DNA of 13,428 nt from an uncultured Taibaiella sp. (GCA_946886975.1 CAMPJV010000030.1:1-13428); one strand, 5' to 3'. Positions 1-6,669 are shown, numbered from the stretch's first letter. The notes: generated by a model not told the origin, from the sequence alone. Program-made: numbers and translations.

Positions 1-1040
1 GCATAATCCACAATACCTAAGACCTTATCCTTAGACGACATCTGGGTTTCGAACCTACCTACGGCGCCACTGAAATTCGTCAGCACGGCAAGGACATTCA
101 TTCCATCCTCTCCAAGCAGCACGGAAGCACCATAAACAGCCAAGAGATTGTAAGCATTGAAGGTGCCAATCAACCTGAAGTGGGCTTCGTGATTGTCGAC
201 ATTCATTACAAGGCCTGTGAGATTATTCTCCAGGACCTTTCCCTTAAAGGTTGCAGGTATCTTTAAGCTGTATGCGTTCTTCTCAGCTTTAGTATTCTGG
301 AGCATTACCGCTCCCCGTTTATCGTCTACGTTGGTTAATGCGAAAGCTTCAGCGGACAGATCGTCAAAGAACTTCTTCTTGACGCGGATGTATTCATCAA
401 AAGTCTTGTGGTAGTCGAGGTGGTCGTGAGTGATGTTGGTGAATATGGCTCCTGAGAAGTCAATACCAGCTATGCGCTGCTGGTGAACCGCATGGGAGCT
501 TACTTCCATGAACACATGGGTACAGCCTGCTTCCGCCATTTTACTGAGGAGCGACTGCACGCTTATTGCGTCAGGGGTAGTATGGGTGGCAGATATAACC
601 TCGTCGTTGATATGATTCTGAACCGTTGAGATAAGTCCGCATATATGGCCTAACTCACGGAATGTCTTGTAGAGCAGTGTGGCGACTGTGGTCTTGCCAT
701 TAGTACCAGTTACACCAACCACCTTCATCTTCTTAGAGGGTTGGCCGTAGAAGTTGCTTGCAGCAAGACCTGCGGCATAGGAACTGTTAGTAACCTGAAC
801 GTAGGTAATGCCCTCGATCATCTCTGAGGGTAGCTGTTCACAGATTATAGCTACCGCTCCCAATTCAACTGCTTTTGCGATATATTGGTGGCCATCCGAA
901 ACTGAACCGCGGACTGCGATGAAGGCTGTGCCGGCACTCACTTTCCGTGAGTCGATGGACAAGTCCTTTATCTCAACCTCAGGATTTCCCCGGAGTTGCT
1001 TTGGAGACAGGTTGGTTAATATGTTACTTAATGCGGGCAT
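1..1040 (-). CDS. murE: UDP-N-acetylmuramoyl-tripeptide synthetase MurE (partial, C-terminus outside window)
   Basis: Cytoplasmic Mur ligase that adds the third amino acid (meso-diaminopimelate in most Gram-negatives) to UDP-MurNAc-L-Ala-D-Glu, using ATP. About 346 of the usual roughly 485-500 residues are present, reading leftward from an ATG at 1040-1038. Visible features are the N-terminal substrate-binding region, the ATP-binding loop GVTGTNGKTT at residues 109-118, the MurE signatures EVSSHAV (179-185) and THDHLDYH (204-211), and VKKKFF at 220-225, where K221 fits the carbamylated lysine position. The DNPR/DNPA motif that would indicate the amino acid added lies beyond the left edge. The start is 6 bp after the ftsI stop, so it is almost certainly co-transcribed with the dcw genes upstream. 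The identification is firm; the substrate choice is inferred. Confidence 0.95.
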   Translation of the reverse strand, partial: MPALSNILTNLSPKQLRGNPEVEIKDLSIDSRKVSAGTAFIAVRGSVSDGHQYIAKAVELGAVAIICEQLPSEMIEGITYVQVTNSSYAAGLAASNFYGQPSKKMKVVGVTGTNGKTTVATLLYKTFRELGHICGLISTVQNHINDEVISATHTTPDAISVQSLLSKMAEAGCTHVFMEVSSHAVHQQRIAGIDFSGAIFTNITHDHLDYHKTFDEYIRVKKKFFDDLSAEAFALTNVDDKRGAVMLQNTKAEKNAYSLKIPATFKGKVLENNLTGLVMNVDNHEAHFRLIGTFNAYNLLAVYGASVLLGEDGMNVLAVLTNFSGAVGRFETQMSSKDKVLGIVDY

Positions 1041-1046
1041 TCAGTA

Positions 1047-3143
1047 TTAGCTAAGCAGCAGTACAATTTTTTGACCTTTTGATATCTTGGTTCCAGGGGC
1101 TACGGACTGGCCTTGCACAACTCCCCTACCCCGGATACTTACTTTCATTCCTTCATTCTCTAACAGATAGATAGCATCCTTTAGCCCGAGACCTTTAACA
1201 TCAGGAACAAGGCCATGGTATATTTCCTTAGTCTTAAGAAATACTCTTTTGTTTGTATCTACATTGAGAGATACTACTGCTCTTGGGTTTACTTCTTCTT
1301 CCGCCTTTTTGCCGAGCGCTTTTAACATCCTATTATAGCTATTGCCAGTGGCGGCAAGCGTTGCGGCTAAAGCAGCCTCCCCTGTCTTTGCTATACTATC
1401 AACAGGCCCAGCCCAATAGGCCATCCCGTTGGCAAATATTTTGTCTGACACCATTCTGAAGACCGGAGCAGCCAATGTTCCCCCATAGTAGGAGCCGGCA
1501 TGTGGCTTGGTCCTTATAACGACAGCCATAGTGTACTTGGGCTTTTCAGCAGGGAAGTAGCCAACGAAAGAACCCTGGTAGACTCCATCGGTATACCGGA
1601 TGCCCTTATCTGCCACCTGGGCCGTACCTGTTTTCCCAGCTATCCTGTAGTAGGGAGACTGGATGTGCTTACCTGTTCCAGTGACTACGACTTCCTCGGC
1701 ACATCTCTGGAGCTGAGCAACAGCACTGTCGCTTGCAATCTTTTCTACAAGTACAGTTGGTTCGTAGACCTTTACGTCCTTACCATATTCACGCACAGAG
1801 CTTACCAGATAAGGCTTCATCATCTTACCGTCGTTTGCAACAGCGTTATAGAGCATACAGGTGTGCAAAGGAGCGACGAGAATACCGTAGCCGGTAGCCA
1901 TCCATGGCAATGTTGTTTTGCTCCAGTGTTTAGAACCCGGAATAATTACTGCCGGCTTACGCTCACCCTTAAGGTCTATGCCGGTGCGCTGAGTAAGGTG
2001 GAGTCTCTTGAGATGGGCAACAAACTTTTCCGGCTGATGGCCATAGTATTGCTGGGCAAGGGTTGCCATGCCTACGTTAGAGGATTGAGCAAAGGCCTTT
2101 CTGATAGGCATGATACCCAGACCGTGATGTGAGTCATGCATTACCCTATTGGCGAACTGCTTGGCACCGCCTTCGCAGTTTACATTGTTCTCGACGTTGA
2201 CATATCCGTCGCTAAGTAACGCAGCGAGGGTCGCCATTTTGAAGGTGGAGCCAGGCTCCGTGGGGAACATGGCGTAGTTCAGATCCTCCCAGTAGCTGCC
2301 ATCTTTCTGACGGCCGAGATTGACCAGAGCCCTGATCTTGCCGGTCTCAACCTCCATAACTACTACCGTTCCGTACAGGCATTCGTACTTTTCAAGAACA
2401 GTGAGCAAAGCATGCTCAGCCACTTCCTGAATGCTAATGTCTATAGTGGAGACTATATCTCTACCATTCTGAGGTTCTATCTCTGAGCCTTCTACGGGCA
2501 TCCAGACACCACCGGTAACTTTCTGGTCAAGGCGGCTCCCGTTGATGCCGTGGAGCACACTATCGAAGGTGGACTCGAGACCTATGGTTTGGGAGTTTTC
2601 ACGGTAGAGGCCGATGGTACGGTAGGCAAGCATCCCGTAGGGATTTATGCGCTTGATCCTGGAGTCTGAGATAAGACCGCCGACTCTTTTGCCTTTGTTG
2701 AATATCGGGAACGTACGTACCGCCTGGTATTGATAGTAAGGGAGATTTCTCTTTAGGGTGTAGTATTTCTCTTTCCCTTTGAAGGCTGCTGTGAGCTTTT
2801 GCTTGTAAGAAGCCTTAGAGCCGTCCTTGAACAACCCCGACAGGCAACCGGCCAGAGAGTCGACATACCTATAAAAGGTATCCTGCTTAATAACGGAAAA
2901 GTCTACATGAAGATTGAACTGAGGAATAGAAGAGCATAGCAGCAGGCCATCCTCCGTATATATATTGCCACGTTCCGCGGGGAGGACAGTATTGTGTGTG
3001 CGCATCTCTTTTGCAAGAGCCCGCAGCTCAGGGCCTTCCTTCACCTGCACCATAGCAGCTTTGACTATGATAGCAACACCAAGAAGGCAAACACAGGTAA
3101 AGGCTACATAAACACGGAATCGTATGTCTTTCTTAACGTTCAA
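1047..3143 (-). CDS. ftsI: Division-specific transpeptidase FtsI/PBP3 with C-terminal PASTA domain (TTG start)
   Basis: Class B penicillin-binding protein that cross-links septal peptidoglycan. It has a short cytoplasmic N-terminus, one membrane segment (about 11-31), a PBP dimerisation domain (about 50-220) and a transpeptidase domain. The three active-site motifs are intact: S299-T-F-K302 with nucleophile S299, S354-S-N356, and K504-T-G506. A linker (about 580-640) leads to one PASTA domain (about 643-698) ending in LLLS. At 698 aa it is longer than PASTA-less FtsI proteins. The start is TTG (3143-3141). An in-frame TAA lies immediately upstream (3146-3144), and the next ATG (residue 31) would remove most of the membrane anchor. 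The TTG overlaps the ftsL stop as TTGA, which suggests translational coupling. In some genomes such proteins are named as PASTA-type or sporulation-type PBPs, but the dcw position supports FtsI. Confidence 0.95.
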   Translation of the reverse strand: MNVKKDIRFRVYVAFTCVCLLGVAIIVKAAMVQVKEGPELRALAKEMRTHNTVLPAERGNIYTEDGLLLCSSIPQFNLHVDFSVIKQDTFYRYVDSLAGCLSGLFKDGSKASYKQKLTAAFKGKEKYYTLKRNLPYYQYQAVRTFPIFNKGKRVGGLISDSRIKRINPYGMLAYRTIGLYRENSQTIGLESTFDSVLHGINGSRLDQKVTGGVWMPVEGSEIEPQNGRDIVSTIDISIQEVAEHALLTVLEKYECLYGTVVVMEVETGKIRALVNLGRQKDGSYWEDLNYAMFPTEPGSTFKMATLAALLSDGYVNVENNVNCEGGAKQFANRVMHDSHHGLGIMPIRKAFAQSSNVGMATLAQQYYGHQPEKFVAHLKRLHLTQRTGIDLKGERKPAVIIPGSKHWSKTTLPWMATGYGILVAPLHTCMLYNAVANDGKMMKPYLVSSVREYGKDVKVYEPTVLVEKIASDSAVAQLQRCAEEVVVTGTGKHIQSPYYRIAGKTGTAQVADKGIRYTDGVYQGSFVGYFPAEKPKYTMAVVIRTKPHAGSYYGGTLAAPVFRMVSDKIFANGMAYWAGPVDSIAKTGEAALAATLAATGNSYNRMLKALGKKAEEEVNPRAVVSLNVDTNKRVFLKTKEIYHGLVPDVKGLGLKDAIYLLENEGMKVSIRGRGVVQGQSVAPGTKISKGQKIVLLLS

Positions 3144-3520
3144 TTACTCACAGTTTTATTACTATCAATCTCTATCTTGTATGCGGGAAGCATGATGGGC
3201 TTTAGACCCTGGGAAGCCGCGTTGCGGATAACCTGGGTCTCCATGCCAGCATTCATGATCTGGCTCTTTATATCCATATACTTCCAACGGAGCTCTTTAA
3301 GCTGATCGTTCTTACGATTGAGCACCCTCTGGGTTTCTATGGTGCGCTGATTGTTGGTGATGTAGAGGACGCAGAGCAGGACAAGGAACGCCATATAGGG
3401 AACGTTGTTTACTATGCCTCTATAAGACACTTTATCTACCAGGGCTTTCCAGTCGCTGCTGACGTTCTGTGCAGGTGTTAGCTGCTCTTCCTGCTCCCGT
3501 ATGTCTTTCTCGTCTTCCAT
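3140..3520 (-). CDS. ftsL: FtsL-like cell division protein
   Basis: A 126-aa single-pass inner-membrane protein with a charged cytoplasmic N-terminus (1-40), one hydrophobic segment (about 41-55) and a polar periplasmic helix (about 58-92) rich in Glu, Gln, Lys, Arg and Leu, consistent with a coiled coil. In the divisome, FtsL works with FtsB/FtsQ-type partners and helps activate the FtsW-FtsI synthase. The sequence itself is poorly conserved. The call rests on size, topology and its place between rsmH and ftsI, where ftsL normally sits. The ATG directly follows the rsmH stop with no gap, and its TGA overlaps the ftsI start. An LXXLL-like motif cannot be assigned with confidence. Confidence 0.85.
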   Translation of the reverse strand: MEDEKDIREQEEQLTPAQNVSSDWKALVDKVSYRGIVNNVPYMAFLVLLCVLYITNNQRTIETQRVLNRKNDQLKELRWKYMDIKSQIMNAGMETQVIRNAASQGLKPIMLPAYKIEIDSNKTVSN

Positions 3521-4432
3521 TTAGACTCTCTCTGCTATGCGTAATCGTGCACTTCTTGCACGAGGATTATTTTTTGTTTCCGCCTCGGAGGCTTCGATGG
3601 GCTTTGCGTTCACCGGCTTCAATATCCACTTACCTTTCCTGTTGCCCATCATGTCCGGCTCTTCCTCATCCCCACCACCCCGCTTAATAAACTGCTTCAC
3701 TATCCTGTCTTCTATGGAATGGAAGGTGATGACACTGAGTCTTCCTCCCTCCTTTAAACACTGAGCAGACTGTTCGAGGAAATCCTTCAGCGCGCCCAAC
3801 TCATCATTTACCTCTATCCTTAACGCCTGAAAGACCTGTGCCAAATACTTGTTAGGATTTCCCCGCATCACTGGTCCGATCATTGCCTTTAAGGTTTCAA
3901 TGCTGCTTAAAGAACCTTTCTTCCTGTTGTCTACAATATGCTTTGCGAGTTGCTTAGCGTTTCTCACCTCTCCATATTGCTCGAACAGCTTGTGCAGTTC
4001 CTGCTCACTGTAACTTTTCAATACATCTGCGGCCGTCTTCTCTCCCCTCTGGTCCATTCTCATATCGAGCGGACCTTCGAAGCGGATGGAGAAACCCCTC
4101 TCTGCTGTATCGAACTGAAAAGAACTTACTCCGAGGTCCGCAAGTATGCCATCTACCTCGGGATATCCATGCAACTTCAGGAACCTCTTTATGTACCTGA
4201 AGTTTTCAGTAACCGGGATGAGACGCTCATCGTCGGGCTTATTTCTCCAGGCATCGGCATCGTGGTCGAAGGCTAGGAGCTTGCCACCGGGGCCTAACTG
4301 CTCCAATATTGCCCTGCTGTGACCACCACCTCCGAAAGTTGCATCTACATAAACGCCTCCCTTCTTTATGGCTAAACCGTCTACCGCTTCATTTAAAAGA
4401 ACTGATGTGTGGTAAAAAGTGGGGGAACCCAT
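3521..4432 (-). CDS. rsmH: 16S rRNA (cytosine(1402)-N4)-methyltransferase RsmH (MraW)
   Basis: SAM-dependent methyltransferase that modifies C1402 in the decoding site of 16S rRNA. At 303 aa it is a typical length. Diagnostic features in order are the N-terminal HTSVLLNEAVDGL (8-20), the SAM-binding glycine loop VDATFGGGGHS (29-39), the acidic loop FDHDADA (55-61), DLGVSSFQFD (99-108), the FHSIEDR motif (237-243) and the C-terminal NPRARSARLR (289-298). The family-specific helical insertion lies roughly at 110-215. It abuts mraZ upstream and ftsL downstream with zero-base gaps, the conserved dcw arrangement. Nothing appears degraded. Confidence 0.98.
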   Translation of the reverse strand: MGSPTFYHTSVLLNEAVDGLAIKKGGVYVDATFGGGGHSRAILEQLGPGGKLLAFDHDADAWRNKPDDERLIPVTENFRYIKRFLKLHGYPEVDGILADLGVSSFQFDTAERGFSIRFEGPLDMRMDQRGEKTAADVLKSYSEQELHKLFEQYGEVRNAKQLAKHIVDNRKKGSLSSIETLKAMIGPVMRGNPNKYLAQVFQALRIEVNDELGALKDFLEQSAQCLKEGGRLSVITFHSIEDRIVKQFIKRGGGDEEEPDMMGNRKGKWILKPVNAKPIEASEAETKNNPRARSARLRIAERV

Positions 4433-4903
4433 TTAGAAACTCTCAAAGGGGTTAATAAAATCTCCACCTGCTACCTCAGAAGCCAGGTCTGACATGTTAC
4501 CGGACTTCTGATTGATATAATTGAAATAAGTATCTTTATCCCACAACTCTACTTTGTTGCCCTGCGCAGAGAACACCATATCCTTTTTGATACCTGCATA
4601 TTCCTGTAAGGGCTTGGGTAACAACACTCTACCTGCGCTATCCACCTCCACTTTAGTAGCTCCATTTAAAAAGAGCCTTTTGAACTCACGAGCTTTGGCA
4701 TTGAAGTCGTTCAGCTTATTGATCTTTTCGGCCAAAGCATTCCAGCTACTTAAAGGAAAGAGACTCAAGCAGTTATCGAATCCACGATTTATGACGAACC
4801 TGTCGGCCTCTCCTTCGGAAAGCTGCTTACGGAAGCCGGAAGGGACGAGGAAACGGCCCTTGGCATCGATTGCAACTTCATATTCGCCTAGCAGAGTTGT
4901 CAT
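4433..4903 (-). CDS. mraZ: Transcriptional regulator MraZ
   Basis: DNA-binding protein of the SpoVT/AbrB-like double-psi fold family, first gene of the dcw cluster and, in bacteria where it has been studied, a regulator of its own operon. It is 156 aa with two tandem MraZ domains, each carrying the DxxxR signature: D13-A-K-G-R17 in GEYEVAIDAKGRFLVP and D88-S-A-G-R92 in KVEVDSAGRVLLP. The C-terminus ends in a short tail (about 135-156) beyond the second domain. The ATG at 4903-4901 has no Shine-Dalgarno sequence upstream, as is usual in this phylum. The matching direct-repeat array lies 25-65 bp upstream of the start, so autoregulation of the cluster is likely. Confidence 0.97.
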   Translation of the reverse strand: MTTLLGEYEVAIDAKGRFLVPSGFRKQLSEGEADRFVINRGFDNCLSLFPLSSWNALAEKINKLNDFNAKAREFKRLFLNGATKVEVDSAGRVLLPKPLQEYAGIKKDMVFSAQGNKVELWDKDTYFNYINQKSGNMSDLASEVAGGDFINPFESF

Positions 4904-4958
4904 GTGGGAGAAGAACAGCTTTTACCCTCTTTCAACACAAAATAACACAAACTCCCAC
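4904..4958 (-). repeat. Inverted repeat in mraZ leader (GTGGGAG ... CTCCCAC)
   Basis: On the mraZ sense strand, GTGGGAG (4958-4952, inside the MraZ-box array) is exactly complementary to CTCCCAC (4910-4904), which abuts the mraZ ATG. The arms are 7 bp with a 41-nt loop. If the transcript starts upstream of the first arm, the pairing would hide the bases just before the start codon. It could also be chance, or an inverted fifth TGGGN-type site. Confidence 0.3.
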
Positions 4959-4968
4959 AATTTAACAC
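4929..4968 (-). promoter_or_regulatory. Putative MraZ box: four direct repeats with 10-bp period
   Basis: Reading the minus strand toward mraZ there are four consecutive 10-mers: GTGTTAAATT, GTGGGAGTTT, GTGTTATTTT and GTGTTGAAAG. Each starts GTG followed by T or G, with an exact 10-bp period. Known MraZ operators are short G-rich direct repeats (TGGGN in E. coli) separated by 5 bp, which also gives a 10-bp period, directly upstream of mraZ. The array ends 25 bp before the mraZ ATG. The assignment is inferred from spacing, position and partial sequence agreement; only the second unit has an exact TGGG core. Confidence 0.6.
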
Positions 4969-4986
4969 CATGATTCAAATACATAT

Positions 4987-4995
4987 TTATCCACA
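4987..4995 (+). promoter_or_regulatory. DnaA box (perfect TTATCCACA)
   Basis: Exact match to the consensus DnaA 9-mer TTATCCACA on the plus strand, 84 bp upstream of the mraZ ATG, flanked on the right by an A+T-rich tract containing ATATATAT. DnaA binds this sequence at origins and at some promoters. A second perfect box lies 101 bp to the right in inverse orientation. Confidence 0.6.
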
Positions 4996-5087
4996 GAAAT
5001 ATATATGAATCAACGCCTTATCCCGTGCGGCTTTCAGGGGCGAGAGCAGCGTGGTAGGAATTACTTCTGTTAATAACCGTTAACAAC

Positions 5088-5096
5088 TGTGGATAA
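5088..5096 (-). promoter_or_regulatory. DnaA box (perfect, inverted: TGTGGATAA)
   Basis: TGTGGATAA on the plus strand is the exact reverse complement of TTATCCACA. It follows an A+T-rich segment with TTAATAACCGTTAACAAC, which could be a duplex-unwinding or DnaA-binding tract. Together with the box at 4987-4995 it forms a convergent pair. Confidence 0.6.
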
Positions 5097-5279
5097 CGCC
5101 TGAATTAGGGGTTGCATATTTGTAAACTGATACGTAAATAGCTCCATTTCATGAGAGGACAATTCACACTGGACAAACGACCTGAGGAGTTAGGAAGAGC
5201 GTAAAAGGGAAAGTCACAGTATCGAACAGGGCCGATAAAAATGGGATGAGGATCTATGCCATTGGCAGAATTACTTCAG

Positions 5280-5287
5280 TATTTTTG
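5280..5287 (+). promoter_or_regulatory. Candidate Bacteroidota -7 promoter element (TATTTTTG)
   Basis: TATTTTTG matches TAnnTTTG exactly. A TTG lies 15 bp upstream (5262-5264), shorter than the usual spacing of about 17-23 bp to the -33 element, so the match is incomplete. If active, transcription would start near 5293 and give bamD a leader of about 190 nt that contains the 11-bp repeats and the palindrome. Confidence 0.3.
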
Positions 5288-5316
5288 CGAGGAGACTTCA
5301 TTGTAACTCCCTGGTG

Positions 5317-5360
5317 AAAGCATAGAGAAAGCATAGTTAAAGCATAGAGAAGGCATACCT
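5317..5360. repeat. Four iteron-like direct repeats, 11-bp period (AAAGCATAG)
   Basis: Four head-to-tail units start at 5317, 5328, 5339 and 5350: AAAGCATAGAG, AAAGCATAGTT, AAAGCATAGAG and AAGGCATACCT. The first three share a perfect 9-bp core and the fourth differs at two core positions. An exact 11-bp spacing puts every unit on nearly the same face of the helix, as in protein-binding iterons. No known regulator is assigned; I do not recognise the motif. Confidence 0.6.
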
Positions 5361-5381
5361 AGTATTATTTTCTTCAATACA

Positions 5382-5395
5382 ACCGAACATTCGGT
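5382..5395. promoter_or_regulatory. Palindrome ACCGAA-CA-TTCGGT, possible operator
   Basis: Two perfect 6-bp arms with a 2-bp centre. The size and symmetry resemble operators of dimeric repressors such as TetR-family proteins, but no such gene is in the window. It lies 22 bp after the repeat array and 70 bp upstream of the bamD-proximal -7 element. It is too short and lacks a T-tract to be a terminator. Confidence 0.4.
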
Positions 5396-5465
5396 CTGGG
5401 ATAAAAGGTACCGTTGATTTAACAGTCTTTTAGACGGAGCATTAGGGATTAAGCGTTAGATTAGC

Positions 5466-5473
5466 TATTTTTG
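5466..5473 (+). promoter_or_regulatory. Bacteroidota -7 element (TATTTTTG) just upstream of bamD
   Basis: An exact TAnnTTTG match whose last base is 10 bp before the bamD ATG. No clear -33 TTG is visible at the usual distance. Transcription from it would begin about 3-5 nt before the ATG, giving a nearly leaderless bamD-rpoZ mRNA. Confidence 0.45.
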
Positions 5474-5483
5474 CAGCCCTTTT

Positions 5484-6299
5484 ATGCGTATACGCAGTTT
5501 AAACTATTGGTTTATTGGTTGTTGCCTGGCATTACTTAGCGCTTGCAGCGGGTATGAGAAAGTGCTGAAGAGCGATGACGTCAGCTACAAGCTTACCAAA
5601 GCTAATGACTATTATGACAAGCGCCAGTATCAGAAGGCCAGCGCTGTTTATGAGAGCCTGCTGCCTGTGATGAAGGGTACCAAGAACTTTGAGGCGCTTT
5701 ACTTTAAGTACGCCTATTCTTCTTATTATCTGAAAGACTATCTATCTGCCTCGTATCACTTCAAGAATTTTGTGGACTACTTCCCGAGCAGCAAGGACGC
5801 TGAAGAGGCGGAATATATGCATTCTGTAAGCTTATACAAGCTATCACCAAAGCCTACACTGGAGCAGACGAATACGCTGAAGGCCATGGAGGCGATGCAG
5901 TCGTACATCAACACCCATCCATCTTCCAAGAGACTGCCTGAGGCTAACAAGCTGATGGAGGAGATGCGGCTGAAACTGGAAACCAAGGATGCGGGCGCTG
6001 CAAGGCTTTATTATAATATCAGCCAGTACAAGGCAGCAAGCATTGCATACAAAAGCGTGCTGCAGCAATATCCGGAATCGCCTAATAGCGACCTGTACCA
6101 GTATATGATCGTAAGGGCATTGTATCACTATGCAGAAGCGAGCTACCCTGAAAAGCAGCCGGAAAGATTTGCAAATGCCGTGTCTGCCTACAATGAGCTA
6201 AAAGAGACCTACCCGAAATCGAAGTATATTTCTGAAGCTGAAAAGTATTATTCCCAAGCAAATAACAATATAAATAAACTGCGCAATGAGCATCAATAA
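5484..6299 (+). CDS. bamD: Outer membrane protein assembly factor BamD (lipoprotein)
   Basis: Periplasm-facing outer-membrane lipoprotein of the BAM complex, which folds and inserts beta-barrel proteins together with BamA. The first 20 residues form a lipoprotein signal peptide ending in lipobox L18-S19-A20 and C21, the expected lipidation site. The first ATG is needed for this signal. The mature part is built from TPR-like helical repeats (about 30-265), with typical stretches such as YEKVLKSDD, LKDYLSASYHFKNFV and YPESP/YPKSKY. At 271 aa it is a normal Bacteroidota BamD length. Its 3' end overlaps the rpoZ start by 14 bp, and bamD followed by rpoZ is a conserved pairing in this phylum. It could be described more loosely as a TPR lipoprotein, but the overall pattern favours BamD. 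Confidence 0.93.
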   Translation: MRIRSLNYWFIGCCLALLSACSGYEKVLKSDDVSYKLTKANDYYDKRQYQKASAVYESLLPVMKGTKNFEALYFKYAYSSYYLKDYLSASYHFKNFVDYFPSSKDAEEAEYMHSVSLYKLSPKPTLEQTNTLKAMEAMQSYINTHPSSKRLPEANKLMEEMRLKLETKDAGAARLYYNISQYKAASIAYKSVLQQYPESPNSDLYQYMIVRALYHYAEASYPEKQPERFANAVSAYNELKETYPKSKYISEAEKYYSQANNNINKLRNEHQ

Positions 6300-6606
6300 A
6301 AGAGCACTGGCATCGGTAAACCCTATGATAGAGACGCGTGATGTGATCGCTATCAAAGAAAAAACTGGCAACCTTTATGAGTCTATCGTTGTGATGTCTC
6401 GCAGGGCTAACCAGATAGCTGTGACTATGAAGGAAGAACTTCATAAGAAGCTGGACGAGTTTAGCAGCCACACCGACAGCCTGGAGGAAATACACGAGAA
6501 CAAAGAGCAGATCGAAATCTCCCGTATGTATGAGCGCATGGCAAATCCTGCCCTGCAGTCAACTACTGAGTTCTTCGAAGACAAGATCTACTATCGCAAG
6601 AAGTAA
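6286..6606 (+). CDS. rpoZ: DNA-directed RNA polymerase omega subunit (Bacteroidota type)
   Basis: Small RNA polymerase subunit that helps assemble and stabilise the beta-prime subunit. At 106 aa it belongs to the divergent Bacteroidota omega family. Recognisable parts are the N-terminal region TRDVIAIKEKTGNLYESIVVMSRRANQI (residues 17-44), corresponding to the omega core, KEELHKKLDEF (49-59), and a phylum-typical tail with ENKEQIEISRMYERM and FFEDKIYYRKK. The ATG lies inside the last codons of bamD (14-bp overlap), which fits coupled translation. A strong hairpin terminator follows 18 bp after the stop, so bamD-rpoZ appears to be a two-gene unit. Such proteins are sometimes annotated only as conserved hypothetical. 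Confidence 0.9.
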   Translation: MSINKRALASVNPMIETRDVIAIKEKTGNLYESIVVMSRRANQIAVTMKEELHKKLDEFSSHTDSLEEIHENKEQIEISRMYERMANPALQSTTEFFEDKIYYRKK

Positions 6607-6624
6607 TCGTGCTGCATGATATTG

Positions 6625-6666
6625 ACCTGACAGGTTTATTTATGAGCCTGTCAGGTTTTCTTTTAT
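6625..6666 (+). terminator. Rho-independent terminator after rpoZ
   Basis: A perfect 10-bp stem ACCTGACAGG (6625-6634) / CCTGTCAGGT (6647-6656) with a 12-nt loop, followed by a T-rich tail TTTTCTTTTATT. It lies between rpoZ and yjjG and separates the two units. Confidence 0.93.
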
Positions 6667-6669
6667 TAG

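Larger units (their letters stand above)
4904..5483. other. 580-bp divergent intergenic region; candidate oriC or DnaA/MraZ regulatory hub
   Basis: No convincing coding sequence lies in this stretch between the divergent mraZ and bamD genes. It holds the mraZ repeat array (4929-4968), two perfect 9-mer DnaA boxes (4987-4995 and 5088-5096) facing opposite ways, A+T-rich tracts around 4970-5010 and 5062-5090, an array of 11-bp-period repeats (5317-5360), a palindrome (5382-5395) and two -7-like promoter elements toward bamD. Genes to the left read left and the genes directly to the right read right, as expected for replication leaving this point. Origin function is an inference; two boxes are few for an oriC, so DnaA control of the dcw promoter is a real alternative. 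Confidence 0.4.

Noticed and set aside
193..1050. Plus-strand open frames at 193-414 and 808-1050
   Set aside because: Both are antisense to murE, which reads cleanly on the minus strand with its signature motifs.
1500..2132. 210-codon open frame on the plus strand
   Set aside because: It lies wholly antisense to the transpeptidase domain of ftsI, whose catalytic motifs are intact, and its translation resembles no family I know.
5257..5307. 16-codon frame (MPLAEL...) in the bamD upstream region
   Set aside because: Too short, with no initiation context or recognisable similarity, and it overlaps a promoter-like element.
5317..5360. CRISPR-like array
   Set aside because: Repeats are only 9 bp with 2-bp spacers and there are no cas genes; an operator or iteron array fits better.
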